Part shown: positions 46,476 to 55,942 of the stretch, in pieces
Layout of the letters: each line of letters opens with the position of its first letter
How positions within the stretch are numbered: position 1 is the stretch's first letter
Origin: Methanomethylovorans hollandica DSM 15978
Lineage (GTDB): Archaea; Halobacteriota; Methanosarcinia; Methanosarcinales; Methanosarcinaceae
Length of the DNA: 64,000 bases
Direction: 5' to 3'
Assembly: GCF_000328665.1 (NCBI RefSeq)
Contig: NC_019977.1
Span: 310,001-374,000, forward strand
Notes under the pieces: generated by a model
Database searches by the model: none
The model's input: the letters and a program-made list of their open reading frames with translations, nothing else
Told to the model about the DNA's origin: nothing
Position numbers and translations under genes: made by a program

Positions 46476-47885
46476 ATGCATCATGAGATCAAACGAGTGT
46501 TCTGCCTTCAGCAGGAAAAGTGGCCACAACTGGCACGTCTGGGAGTCTCCGAGAGAATCGAGAGATTGATGCGTATTGACAAATATCTCCGGGATGAAAG
46601 GCATCTTCTTGAATTGTACCAGGCAATGTTCATGGATCTGCATAAACCCGAAGTAGAAGTAATTGCTACAGAAGTGGGTATAGTTCAGGCTCAGATATCT
46701 TACATAAAAAAACATCTGAGCAATTGGATGCGACCACGTAAGGTGCCCACACCCCTGCCTCTTATCGGTACACGCTCTTTTACCCGGTATGAACCCAAGG
46801 GAGTGATACTCATCATGTCTCCCTGGAACTTCCCCCTTAATCTTTCCCTGGTGCCCCTTGTCTATGCGATAGCTGCCGGTAACGCGGTCATACTCAAGCC
46901 CAGCGAAATCTCATCCCATACCTCTGCATTTATAAAGCATATGATGGACGAGCTCTTCCCTGAGAGCGAAGTTATGGTTTTCGAAGGCGATGCTTCTGTT
47001 GCCAGTTCACTTCTTGAGCAGCCATTCAACCACATATTTTTCACGGGCAGTCCCAGGGTCGGAAAACTCGTCATGACAGCAGCTGCCAAGCACTTGTCCG
47101 GAGTTACTCTGGAGCTGGGGGGAAAATCACCTGCTATTATAGATGAGACCGCTGATATCAGCCTTATAGCTAGACGTGTTGCCTGGGCCAAGTGTGTCAA
47201 CAACGGACAGACCTGTATAACTCCCGATTATTTACTTCTCCATGAATCAGTGTGTGATTCTTTCATCCATGAATTCGGTGCTGCTGTTAAGCAGTTATAC
47301 GATCCTGAAGGTGAGGGAATAAAAAATTCTCCAGATTATTGTCGCATTATCAACGGTATGCACTTTAGACGGCTGAGATCCATTTATGATGATGCTATCT
47401 CTAAAGGTGCATGTTTATCCCTGGGAGGGGATTTCGATGAATCTGACCGTTTTATCTCTCCCACCCTGCTGGAAGGGGTAACTTGTGACATGAACATTAT
47501 GAATGAAGAAATTTTTGGCCCCCTATTGCCGATAATTACCTACAGGAACAGGAAGGAAGCCAAAGATATGATACGTCGCCTTCCAAACCCACTGACATTG
47601 TATATCGCCAGCCGGGACCAGGCTAATATAGACTATTTTATGGACGGTATATCTGCCGGAGGTACTGTGATCAATGACTACATGCTTGGTTACAGTAATC
47701 CGTCCTTGCCATTTGGGGGAATTAATAACAGTGGTATAGGCAGGTCATTAGGATTGCACTGCTTTGCAGGCTTTTCCAATGAGCGTAGCATCATACACCG
47801 CAGATGGGGCTCACTGAACATTATCTATCCACCATACAATGAGCGGGTCCTGAGATTGATCAACACACTTTACCGATGGATGTGA
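46476..47885 (+). CDS. Aldehyde dehydrogenase, class 3-like
   Basis: This 469-residue enzyme should oxidise an aldehyde with NAD(P). It shows the nucleotide loop SPWNFPLNLSL, Lys/Glu positions ILKPSE and FFTGSPRVGK, the general base in LELGGKSPAI, and the catalytic Cys in NNGQTCITPDY. The form is that of fatty-aldehyde/coniferyl-type dehydrogenases, and the C-terminus ends without a clear membrane anchor. It lies between a membrane protein and an SDR, which suggests a pathway for a hydrophobic alcohol or aldehyde. Confidence 0.88.
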   Translation: MHHEIKRVFCLQQEKWPQLARLGVSERIERLMRIDKYLRDERHLLELYQAMFMDLHKPEVEVIATEVGIVQAQISYIKKHLSNWMRPRKVPTPLPLIGTRSFTRYEPKGVILIMSPWNFPLNLSLVPLVYAIAAGNAVILKPSEISSHTSAFIKHMMDELFPESEVMVFEGDASVASSLLEQPFNHIFFTGSPRVGKLVMTAAAKHLSGVTLELGGKSPAIIDETADISLIARRVAWAKCVNNGQTCITPDYLLLHESVCDSFIHEFGAAVKQLYDPEGEGIKNSPDYCRIINGMHFRRLRSIYDDAISKGACLSLGGDFDESDRFISPTLLEGVTCDMNIMNEEIFGPLLPIITYRNRKEAKDMIRRLPNPLTLYIASRDQANIDYFMDGISAGGTVINDYMLGYSNPSLPFGGINNSGIGRSLGLHCFAGFSNERSIIHRRWGSLNIIYPPYNERVLRLINTLYRWM

Positions 47886-47907
47886 GGAAAGCAGGAGTTA
47901 CCTTATA

Positions 47908-48711
47908 ATGAAAGATAACAGAAAGACGATGCTGATAACTGGCGGCTCCGGCGGAATTGGAATTGAGCTTGGAAAAATTTTTGCATCCGCTGGCTATCAC
48001 CTGGTGTTGGTAGCTCTGCCTGGCGATGACATGCAACAAGCAAAGAACATACTTCAGGATCTCAATCCATTTATTAATATACTTTTGCTGAAAAAGGATC
48101 TTTCCATTCACGGAGCAGCTACGGAGGTTTATGAGTTCACCCAAAGCCATAAACTAACAGTGAATGTATTGGTCAACTGTGCCGGATTTGGCACTTACGG
48201 TCATGTCAATGAAATATGCATTGACAGAGAACTCGCGATGATACAGCTCAATACCAGTACTCTCTACCACCTTACAAGACTTTATCTGCGGGATATGATC
48301 GAAAGGGATGAGGGTCAGATCATTAATATGTCCTCTATCTCAGCTTTTCAGCCCAATCCATCTTTTGCAACCTACGGCGCCTGTAAGAGCTTTGTGCTGA
48401 ACTTCAGTAGGGCCTTAAATTATGAATTACATGAGCGTGGGTCTAGGGTAAGAGTTTTGGCCGTTTGCCCTACTGCTGTCAAAGACACAGGTTTCCAGGT
48501 AACAGCCGGAATGGAGCATGCCAGAGCATTCAGTTCTTTTATGGCTACGACATCTGCAACTGTAGCCCGTGATACATACGAAGCTATGAAGCAAGGCAGG
48601 GATGTGGTAATCCCCGGAAGAGGACTTGGTTTTGGACATGCCCTGGTAAACCTCCTTCCTGCAAGCTGGAAGATGCGCATTTCTAAATATCAGTTGCAAG
48701 AGACCTTGTAG
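47908..48711 (+). CDS. Short-chain dehydrogenase/reductase
   Basis: This 267-residue SDR has the coenzyme motif TGGSGGIG, the NCAGFG structural motif, Ser in MSSISAF and the catalytic Y-x3-K in YGACKSF. It is 22 bases after the ALDH gene with GGAG upstream, so both belong to one operon. The C-terminal region (LGFGHALVNLLPASWKMRI) resembles SDRs that act on lipid-like substrates. Exact substrate unknown. Confidence 0.9.
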   Translation: MKDNRKTMLITGGSGGIGIELGKIFASAGYHLVLVALPGDDMQQAKNILQDLNPFINILLLKKDLSIHGAATEVYEFTQSHKLTVNVLVNCAGFGTYGHVNEICIDRELAMIQLNTSTLYHLTRLYLRDMIERDEGQIINMSSISAFQPNPSFATYGACKSFVLNFSRALNYELHERGSRVRVLAVCPTAVKDTGFQVTAGMEHARAFSSFMATTSATVARDTYEAMKQGRDVVIPGRGLGFGHALVNLLPASWKMRISKYQLQETL

Positions 48712-48756
48712 GTACAAAAGATTTTGCTACATATAAGTATAAGCAGGTGAAATAAG

Positions 48757-49479
48757 ATGATCATCATTGATGCTTCGTGCAATGAGAAAAGCAATTGTAT
48801 GCTATGCGGAAACGGGATAGTTCATTCATGTCGGGCAATTACTGCAAAATGCCACTACTGTGGCGTTGAAGAGGAAGCTTATATCCAATGTAAGGACGGA
48901 CATTATGTTTGCAATAACTGTCATTCACAGGATGCATTAAAAGTAATTGAGAACATCTGTTTGAACACCGACCTGCAGAATCCTGTTATTCTGGCTGAAA
49001 GGATCATGGAACATCCAAGTGTACATATGCATGGTCCTGAGCATCATGCACTGGTGCCTGCAGTACTTATAGCTGCTTACCAGAACTATACCGGAAAAAG
49101 GAAAGAAGAAGATATTTCAGAGGCTATTAAAAGAGGTAGCAAGGTCCCGGGAGGTTACTGCGGTATCTATGGTGCCTGCGGCGCAGGAATCGGGGTAGGT
49201 GTTGCTGTAAGTATCCTTTTAGGAGCTACACCCTTCACATCTTCCGAACGCTCCCAAGCAAACCGGGCAACATCTGGTGCTCTTCGATGCATTGCAGATG
49301 CAGGGGGAGTAAGATGCTGTAAAAAAGCAACTCGCATTTCTCTGAGGAAAGGAGTGGCATATCTGTCAGATGTTTTCGGCCTGATCTGGTATCAAAAACT
49401 CGACATGGGAATGAATTGTACTTATACAGATTTGAATAGGGAATGTGATGAGAATTGTGAATACAGGAACAAATCCTAA
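48757..49479 (+). CDS. DUF5714-like Cys-rich protein
   Basis: This 240-residue protein has many Cys: an N-terminal ribbon CMLCGNGIVHSC, CHYCG, then C-x-DGHYVCNNC, and a central GGYCGIYGACGAGIG, a variant of the C-GCAxxG motif, then CCKKA and a C-terminal CDENC. I recall such proteins beside the radical SAM/ligase cluster found convergently here, but the link is from memory. The gene is 46 bases after the SDR gene, and it may be co-transcribed with it. Confidence 0.72.
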   Translation: MIIIDASCNEKSNCMLCGNGIVHSCRAITAKCHYCGVEEEAYIQCKDGHYVCNNCHSQDALKVIENICLNTDLQNPVILAERIMEHPSVHMHGPEHHALVPAVLIAAYQNYTGKRKEEDISEAIKRGSKVPGGYCGIYGACGAGIGVGVAVSILLGATPFTSSERSQANRATSGALRCIADAGGVRCCKKATRISLRKGVAYLSDVFGLIWYQKLDMGMNCTYTDLNRECDENCEYRNKS

Positions 49480-49679
49480 ATGTGTAAAAGCTAGACCGAG
49501 CAGTGATCACTGGTCAAAGCATCAATCTGCCGAGTATGCGGGCTTTTTTCCCGGGACAGAAGCACGTATATCCCTCCCAGTTTGGGTCAGCAGGTAAATC
49601 CCATAAAATTATGTTGTCCGCAAAGATTAGACTTCTTTTTCTATACTTTTCAGTTTTTTATGTAGGATGTAATATTACT

Positions 49680-50372
49680 TCAGTCATTTTTCCGGAGAGC
49701 TACCCGGTAGAGCCTTTTTGGAAGAAGGCCTTCTTCGAATTCAGTAATATCTTCAGTTATGTACCCTTCGGAAATAAAGGCAATTTTTTCCCGGCTCAGG
49801 AAGTGTACTATAAATCCGCCCTGTATCTCCCACATATCCTCACTTATGTGGATGCCTGTTCGGTATTGAGGGTCCTGTGTATGTCTTGTGGTAAATACGT
49901 TCAGTCCCCCTGGCCTAAGGACTCTCTTGATTTCCGATGATAGTGCTCGGAGTTCTGAAATCTTCAAAGGCATGCAGTAAAGCATGTGGGAAAAGCATGC
50001 ATCAAATGTTGCATCCTCAAAAGGAAGCCTTTTCCTTACATCGTGTACTAAAGTTTTTATGGAGCCACGTAAGTGCTCGTTAACAGCTCTGGCTTTTATA
50101 TATTCGACTCCTTTTTCGCAGTAGTCCAGAGCAAATACCTCAAAACCATTTCTCGCAAAATAGAAAGTGTCCCTTCCCTGGCCAGCCCCGAGCTCAAGAA
50201 TCTTTATTTTGCCTTCATCCTTAAAAAGCTGGGCAGCCCACTGAGCCGGGCTGCTTGGTTCTTCGCCGAACATGGATTCATTGCATGAGAAAACACTCTC
50301 CCAGTGTTGCTGCTGCCTGTTAAGGTCCTTTTTGTCTACACCAGGTTCATTATGGTTCATTTTGTCATCCAT
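49680..50372 (-). CDS. Class I SAM-dependent methyltransferase in the radical SAM cluster
   Basis: This methyltransferase has SAM motif ILELGAGQGRDTFYF, VFALDYCEKGVEYI, and HDVRKRLPFEDATFDACFSHMLYC, RVLRPGGLNVFTTRHT. Its substrate is unknown. The start is uncertain: ATG 50372 (AAGGG one base before it) or ATG 50360, preceded by GGATGA at good spacing. It is the last gene of the leftward run redox protein, radical SAM enzyme, ligase, methyltransferase and may be the methyl donor enzyme of that set. Confidence 0.8.
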   Translation of the reverse strand: MDDKMNHNEPGVDKKDLNRQQQHWESVFSCNESMFGEEPSSPAQWAAQLFKDEGKIKILELGAGQGRDTFYFARNGFEVFALDYCEKGVEYIKARAVNEHLRGSIKTLVHDVRKRLPFEDATFDACFSHMLYCMPLKISELRALSSEIKRVLRPGGLNVFTTRHTQDPQYRTGIHISEDMWEIQGGFIVHFLSREKIAFISEGYITEDITEFEEGLLPKRLYRVALRKND

Positions 50373-50402
50373 GCCCTTTAATGCACACACTATTTCAATT
50401 TT

Positions 50403-51539
50403 TCAGGAAGTCATTCTCTTTATGTCACTTATGCGCTGATCAAGACAGGCACCACAAGTACATGGCTCTTCAATGAGAGTTGTTATATCCCTTGTCCTGT
50501 AACGGATGAGGGGCATACATCTTCTCCTGAGGGTCGTGACAACAAGCTCTCCTTCCTCTCCTGGGAGCAACTGCTTTCCGGTTTTCGGGTCTATTATCTC
50601 CACCAGAAAATCAGGATTATTCAGATGGAAGCCATTCTGCTCTACACATTCGATGGCATTGGCCAGTCCCAGTTCGGTCATACCCCATTGTCTGAGGGTC
50701 TTGCATCCCCATACTTCCTCAATTTCTTTTCTCATGGAAGGTGTAAGGGGTTCGGATGAGCAGATGATACGCTTGATCCCAAGCTCACCTGGCTGTATAA
50801 GTTCACGGGCAGCCTTAGATAATTCGTACAAAAAGGAAGAAGTTCCTATAATAATAGTCGTGCCAGATTCTCTCATGGTCTTTATCTGTTCATCTGCATC
50901 AAGAGAATCATTGATAACAGAATTGTAGCCTGAGAGAGCGCAAGCCTTGCTCAGTACCAAACCAGGATCCCAGGTAGCTGTTATAGTTGGATACATTATC
51001 TGTAATGTATCATCCTTTGCATCCATTCCTGCCATCTTAAGACCAGATATCACCGAATCCACGATTTCCAGCAGCTCATGCTGGGTGTAAGCCATCCTCT
51101 TAAGCATGTTTGTGGTGCCGGAGCTTGTAAACTCCCTCACGATCTCCCTCCTTGATACACAAAGGAAATGATATGGATGATCAGCCAGTTGCTTCTGTTC
51201 GGTAAGTGGTAGATTCTTCAGATCTTCATACTTTGTGATCTGAGATGGGTTTATGCCAGTCTTTTCATACAGCTCCTTATAATAGGGGCTATTTTCCATG
51301 ACATACCCCATAAGTTCTCTGAACCTGAATAGTTTGTACTCATTGATGAGTTCCCTGTCAAGCTCCTGATTACCGAATAACTCTTTCAGTTCCTTGCTGT
51401 TCTTTATATCATTCCTGATCTTGGCCAGTCCCCATTGCTCCAAGGGATTCCCGGCACCACTTTCTATTTTACGGGACTCCAGTCTTCTCTTTGCTATATT
51501 CATTCTAACAGCAGTATTAATTTTTGCAGAAAGACTCAT
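50403..51539 (-). CDS. PaaK-like AMP-dependent ligase (DVU_1553-like)
   Basis: This 378-residue protein belongs to the phenylacetate-CoA-ligase-like adenylating enzymes: FTSSGTTNMLKRMAYT (phosphate loop), CSSEPLTPSMRKEIEEVWG, QWGMTELGLANAIEC, and YRTRDIT. It stops soon after LIRYRTRDITTLIEEPCTCGACLDQR, so it is shorter than ordinary PaaK by most of the C-terminal lid. This shorter form matches, from memory, the DVU_1553 group. It activates an unknown carboxylate. The gene is 12 bases after the methyltransferase start downstream of it on the strand. Confidence 0.82.
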   Translation of the reverse strand: MSLSAKINTAVRMNIAKRRLESRKIESGAGNPLEQWGLAKIRNDIKNSKELKELFGNQELDRELINEYKLFRFRELMGYVMENSPYYKELYEKTGINPSQITKYEDLKNLPLTEQKQLADHPYHFLCVSRREIVREFTSSGTTNMLKRMAYTQHELLEIVDSVISGLKMAGMDAKDDTLQIMYPTITATWDPGLVLSKACALSGYNSVINDSLDADEQIKTMRESGTTIIIGTSSFLYELSKAARELIQPGELGIKRIICSSEPLTPSMRKEIEEVWGCKTLRQWGMTELGLANAIECVEQNGFHLNNPDFLVEIIDPKTGKQLLPGEEGELVVTTLRRRCMPLIRYRTRDITTLIEEPCTCGACLDQRISDIKRMTS

Positions 51540-51575
51540 ATCACTATTCCTGTTCTAATCATGAATGAAATGAAT

Positions 51576-53018
51576 TTAAGCGGTGTTCCTGTAAAGGAAG
51601 TTTCCATTGCAGTCAGTCATGTTATAATTACAGAAGGGGACAAATCTTCCGTCGCGTGTGACCACATGTATGCAGCAGTTCTCTACCCTTTCTCTCTCGT
51701 ATGACCAGACGTCCTGGAAAGCCATTGTTGAGATTGTAAGATAGCTGTTCATGCTTTTCTCTATGAAATCTGCCCATCCGCCACCCAGGCGGGTATTCTT
51801 CGGAAGGACTTCAGTTATTGGTTTTTCACAGCATGAACCCTTTACAGTAAGCTGGCTTATCGGCTTCTCGCAGCAAGAACTCTTGATAAGGAGATCGCCA
51901 CACGATGACTTCTGGTCTTCTTTCCCGGAACCTTTCCACCTGCCCATAATGGACTTCTTCGTTTTGCTCGCTACATCGGAAGCAGACTTGATGGCTCCAA
52001 GCGAGACATTGGTCAGTGGAAGGAAACCTCCGTTATCTATAAGCGTCAGGCAGGTAGCCCCGCAATGGGCATGGGGCATGAGTGAAGGTGTGAAATTCTC
52101 AACCTTGAGCTGTCCGCTGGTCTGCTTCTCTATTTCCCTAAGTAGCTCCAGTATGGTTATCCTCCCTTCGCGGGCCGAAGGAGCACGGCCGGAATAGAAT
52201 ACAGGCTGGAAGTGCACTCCCCTAACAGTGGGTACCCTGCTGCCTGCAAACTCTATGATCTTGCCGACTTGGTGCAGGTTATAGTTTCTGGCTACCAATG
52301 GTACAAGGACAACACCGATTCCTGCCTTTTCACATCTGTTTATGACCTCGGCCTTGAAATCAAAGAGCTTCTTTCCAGTCCTTTGCTTGTAAATATCATC
52401 GGATACACCGTCGAATCCAAGGTAGATAGCATCTACACCCGCTGAGGCGATCCTGTTAAAATAATCCTGATCAGTAGCTATTCTGCGACCATTGGTGTTC
52501 AATTCTATGTGATCGATTCCTACTTCCTTTCCCATCTTTATTATCTCAGGCAGATCATCCCTCATGGTGGGCTCTCCTCCTGAGATTTGTATACAGGTGG
52601 GTTTGTTCTGACATTTTTTCACAGTCTCGAACATGAATCTTATTGTTTCTATATCGGGGTCGAGGCTTTTGTCAATAGAAGAGCTGGCGAAACAATAAGT
52701 ACATCCCATATCACACCTGTCGGTCACTTCGACAATTGCCAGACAGGTATCTTGTTTGTGAGAGGGACAGAGGCCGCAGTCGAAGGGACAGCCTTTTTCT
52801 GTATCCCTAAGGGATGCTTTGGCACGCGATCTATTGACATCGAAACATTCCTCCATTTGGAGGTAGTGCCCTACATCCTCAGATATCATGGTTGTAAAGC
52901 TGCCATGGTCAGGGCATGTTTTTTTGAGGTAAACTTTTCCCTCCTCCACGTATTTGATGCCATCTATTTTGCCAAGGCACTCAGGACAAAGGCTTTCAAC
53001 TGTACTTATCGGTTCCAT
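51576..53018 (-). CDS. Radical SAM protein with SCC repeats (TrsS-like)
   Basis: This 480-residue radical SAM enzyme begins with SLCPECLGK and TCPDHG, then GCPFDCGLCPSHKQDTC and the radical SAM Cys motif CDMGCTYC. Later comes QISGGEPTMR and the iron-sulfur/ SPASM-like region. At about residues 375-415 it has repeats SSCGDLLIK, SSCCEKPISQLTVK, GSCCEKPITEV, then C-terminal CCIHVV and CNYNMTDC. The repeats fit the TrsS family, where Sec may replace a Cys in bacteria. Substrate unknown. The N-terminal half also resembles MJ0619/tetraether-type enzymes, which is the main alternative. Confidence 0.82.
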   Translation of the reverse strand: MEPISTVESLCPECLGKIDGIKYVEEGKVYLKKTCPDHGSFTTMISEDVGHYLQMEECFDVNRSRAKASLRDTEKGCPFDCGLCPSHKQDTCLAIVEVTDRCDMGCTYCFASSSIDKSLDPDIETIRFMFETVKKCQNKPTCIQISGGEPTMRDDLPEIIKMGKEVGIDHIELNTNGRRIATDQDYFNRIASAGVDAIYLGFDGVSDDIYKQRTGKKLFDFKAEVINRCEKAGIGVVLVPLVARNYNLHQVGKIIEFAGSRVPTVRGVHFQPVFYSGRAPSAREGRITILELLREIEKQTSGQLKVENFTPSLMPHAHCGATCLTLIDNGGFLPLTNVSLGAIKSASDVASKTKKSIMGRWKGSGKEDQKSSCGDLLIKSSCCEKPISQLTVKGSCCEKPITEVLPKNTRLGGGWADFIEKSMNSYLTISTMAFQDVWSYERERVENCCIHVVTRDGRFVPFCNYNMTDCNGNFLYRNTA

Positions 53019-53082
53019 CTGTTCCCTCTCTGGTTGGTGTGGTGGTAATCTACCTGAGAACCCCTTGAATTCTCAGGTATTC

Positions 53083-53544
53083 TTAAGCTCTCTTTTCTTC
53101 AAGGATCGCTTCCGCAGTTTTTAGCGTTGACTTTGCCATGCCGGCTGATACATACATATCGCCGCATTTTGCACAGACAAGTCCGGGACCTGGCCTTGTG
53201 ACCCCCATATAGCTCATGTCAACGTTCCTCTCCAGTGCGACCTCATTGCACTTTGCACATATCCACTCACTTTCATCATCGTATTCCACTGGCTTGATCT
53301 CTCCGCCGGTTATACCGAGGATGTTCATCTTGTGGGTGTAGACATCAAGCAGTTCAGTTGCAGAATAGACGGCATAGATGGTCAGATTCTCTGATACGCC
53401 TTTTGCAATACAGGTGCTGCCATCCTTTGCTATGAGTTTGTGCCCACTGGACTCTGCATTCTTGATAATTTCCAGTATCTCCTCTTTTTTCACGCCGTTG
53501 TCTTTGAGTAAATTGTCCGCTTGTTCAGTTATCTTTATATCCAT
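53083..53544 (-). CDS. DVU_1557-like redox/rubredoxin-type protein
   Basis: This 153-residue protein has an N-terminal alpha/beta domain (MDIKITEQADNLLKDNG; then CIAKGVSENLTIYAVY) and a C-terminal rubredoxin-like ribbon CAKCNE ... CAKCGD. It matches my recollection of the DVU_1557 family. It may carry electrons or bind Zn. ATG 53544 is chosen because GAGGG lies 5 bases upstream; the ORF from 53556 is less likely. It lies between the methyltransferase-type gene at 53.6 kb and the radical SAM gene on the same strand. Confidence 0.78.
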   Translation of the reverse strand: MDIKITEQADNLLKDNGVKKEEILEIIKNAESSGHKLIAKDGSTCIAKGVSENLTIYAVYSATELLDVYTHKMNILGITGGEIKPVEYDDESEWICAKCNEVALERNVDMSYMGVTRPGPGLVCAKCGDMYVSAGMAKSTLKTAEAILEEKRA

Positions 53545-53587
53545 AATAACCCTCACTGATTTATACTATTATTTTTCATCCCTTTTC

Positions 53588-54703
53588 TCAGAACTTTTCA
53601 TACTTACCAAAATCCTTTGCAGCTCTTACAAGTGCATGGACATTAACAGGTGGGGCATTGGTCGGACATTCACATGCTGTTCCTAATATGAATCCTCTCG
53701 GACTGTCCTTGCCGGCAAGTACCTGTTCCTTGGCCTGTGCGTAGACCTGAGCAGGTGTACCGCGGTCAATGAGTTTTGTATCAACAGTTCCGAAGCATGT
53801 GCACCTGTCTCCGAAATTCTCTACAAGTTTTGAAGTGGGGAATATGTCCTGTCCGTCGTATCCTATCTGAACAATAGTGAACGGGCTCATTGGTGCATCT
53901 CTCCACAGGTCGAAGTCGTCGGTGTGGTTTCCACATAGATGGTAATAGACACCAGGGCCTGCACCTGTGTTCAGGACTTTCCTGACAGCTCTTGATACTG
54001 GCTGGTAGCTGAACCTCTTGATCTGTTCCCTGTCCATGAGGTCACCACTTGCTATTACTGAACCAGTGATCATCACGTTTGCACCATACCTCTCGGCTGT
54101 TGCTTTACATGCGTTTACCATGTGGTCTCCGGCTTTTATGCAAAGCTTGTCCACAAGTTCTGGCTCTGTGATCATCCACATGAATACATCCTCAATGGCA
54201 GCCCAGTTAGTAGCCACTTCCATGGTACCACCCAGCTGGGTGATTGGGGCAAACATCTGTGGGTATTCGTTCTTTACTGTGTCCAATGCTCTGTAGTGTG
54301 TAGTGAGGGTCGGCCCCTTCACCAGTTCTTCAGTGCTTAGTACTTCAAAATTATCTACATCTTCCGCAGTCTTTATTGGGCGTTTTGTAATACCTGGAGG
54401 AGCATTTGTCTGGATCTTTAGCTCAGCTCCGTAGTCGGCTCCCCAGTAATCTGCATAAAGGAAGTGCCCAACCGGAGTAACATCATAAAGCTCACAGGCA
54501 GCACACACCATCCTTACTGCTTCTTCCGGATTCGAATAGAAGTATCCTGCATTCTTTCTGAACAGAGTAGCTGCGTGAGACAGAATAATAGGGTCTACTA
54601 TAACTCTATCCGATGGTTTGTCTACCCATGGTGTGGTCCATAAGTTTCCTGCATTTTCTAGCCAATTTTGATCTATTGGGATATAGTCTTGTGCTGGCAT
54701 CAT
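53588..54703 (-). CDS. UroD-family methyltransferase beside the radical SAM cluster
   Basis: This 371-residue TIM-barrel protein has the H-x-C motif HLCGNHTDD and a late Cys in [14 protein letters not shown], which are the Zn ligands of MtaA/MtbA-type methyltransferases. The N-terminal part ([21 protein letters not shown]) differs from MtbA. It is the first gene of the leftward set with the redox protein, radical SAM enzyme, ligase and methyltransferase; GGTGAT precedes ATG 54703 or ATG 54700. Its corrinoid partner is unclear. Confidence 0.85.
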   Translation of the reverse strand: MMPAQDYIPIDQNWLENAGNLWTTPWVDKPSDRVIVDPIILSHAATLFRKNAGYFYSNPEEAVRMVCAACELYDVTPVGHFLYADYWGADYGAELKIQTNAPPGITKRPIKTAEDVDNFEVLSTEELVKGPTLTTHYRALDTVKNEYPQMFAPITQLGGTMEVATNWAAIEDVFMWMITEPELVDKLCIKAGDHMVNACKATAERYGANVMITGSVIASGDLMDREQIKRFSYQPVSRAVRKVLNTGAGPGVYYHLCGNHTDDFDLWRDAPMSPFTIVQIGYDGQDIFPTSKLVENFGDRCTCFGTVDTKLIDRGTPAQVYAQAKEQVLAGKDSPRGFILGTACECPTNAPPVNVHALVRAAKDFGKYEKF

Positions 54704-55159
54704 TTATCACCAATCGTTTGTTGTTCTGGTTACGAATGGTGAAAATAGTAAACCTTTTCCATTCATAACCATCAATTTGAAATCAAATCTTTTTGCAGTC
54801 TATCATGCAAATTCAGTTTTTGTCACTATTGACAACAAACGTTATTTTGGTGTAGACATATATGTAATAACTCCTAGTAATTAATCAAAACAATTATTAT
54901 TATCAATAGTATGTTCGCGGTTTAAATTATGGATTTTCCCGGAAGTATATTTTTTATCTAAGTAGTTCAGGAAAACGGTAGCTAGAAAAAAATAGACACC
55001 TTCGATAATATCAAGACTGTGAATATTAACAAAAGTAAATTTAAAAGTAAGTTCTAGAACAGGCATCTATAGCTGTTGATCAAAAATATTGCATGGAATT
55101 GTGGCAGAAAGATCTATTGATGAAGAAGTAGAATTTTTAAAATCAATGATGATCCAGTT
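54704..55159. other. Intergenic region before the radical SAM operon
   Basis: A TATA-like TTACATATATG on the minus strand near 54862 would give a leader of about 130 bases for the UroD-family gene. No reading frame in the rest has support. Confidence 0.5.
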
Positions 55160-55942
55160 TTACTTAACCTTCTCTGACATTTCTTTATATTGTTCAAACA
55201 GGTCTTTTCCCCATTTACGGGCACTATCTTCGAAACTAATTACTTTTTTGTGATCAAATATTCCTTTTTTATTAAAAAAAGCTATCAGCATAAGATTGTC
55301 CGTAATTGAAAGAGCACCCAGTTTAATTATATTATCATCACATACGAACAAATTCGAATTTGCAGACCTCATCATTGCATTATATTGTTCTGCATACTCA
55401 TCTCTCAATCGTTCATATACCGATTGAGTTAAAATGAGATCAAATTTAACTTCTTTATTTGCAAGTTCTGAATAATTATTAGGGCAAGATGGGCAAAAAT
55501 ATGAATAAAAAGTACACGCATTTTTTGTTTCTTTTAAACTGGTCAGTAGTTCTTTTGGTGGTTCGAAAAGATGATTTAGATCCGGTTCATACACCATTAC
55601 CTTTCCTAAATCTCCAATTCTATCCAGTAATAAGTCAGGGATACCACTCAGATCTCTGGTTCCCCAGAATTCTTTGTTTTCTTCCAGTATATTAAGTGCC
55701 TCAATCAAAGGTTTTACTTTTTTAAGTATGATCCTTCCAACAAAAGTTAACCCGTATTTATCTTCTTTTTGTTCTATAAGACCCTCTTCGATAAGGATTT
55801 TTATCTGAGCCATTATAGCACTAGTTGTTCCGGTTAAAGAATCTTTTATCTCATCAACAGTAGCCGGTCCTTCCAATAACATAAGAAGGGCCATCTTTCT
55901 TTTTTCAGATAAAAACACCGTACTCATCAATTCAGTTTTCAT
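55160..55942 (-). CDS. Msr-type transcription regulator, second copy
   Basis: This 260-residue HTH plus DUF1724 regulator is a paralogue of the one at 38.7 kb, aligning from MSTVFLSEKRK to the end with the same SYFCPSCPNNYS signature. ATG 55942 matches the paralogue start; GTG 55951 is an alternative. It lies 456 bases upstream of the UroD-family methyltransferase gene on the same strand, which makes that operon a likely target. Paralogues often respond to different methyl substrates. Confidence 0.87.
   Translation of the reverse strand: MKTELMSTVFLSEKRKMALLMLLEGPATVDEIKDSLTGTTSAIMAQIKILIEEGLIEQKEDKYGLTFVGRIILKKVKPLIEALNILEENKEFWGTRDLSGIPDLLLDRIGDLGKVMVYEPDLNHLFEPPKELLTSLKETKNACTFYSYFCPSCPNNYSELANKEVKFDLILTQSVYERLRDEYAEQYNAMMRSANSNLFVCDDNIIKLGALSITDNLMLIAFFNKKGIFDHKKVISFEDSARKWGKDLFEQYKEMSEKVK

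Noticed and set aside
49503-49940. 145-codon plus-strand frame after the DUF5714-like gene
   Set aside because: Most of it is antisense to the SAM methyltransferase; no support.
51576-53018. Tetraether lipid synthase (MJ0619 type)
   Set aside because: The start of the protein is alike, but the SCC repeats and the neighbouring ligase and redox genes fit TrsS better. Not fully excluded.
54881-55066. 61-codon minus-strand frame
   Set aside because: No ribosome site or motif; AT-rich intergenic DNA.
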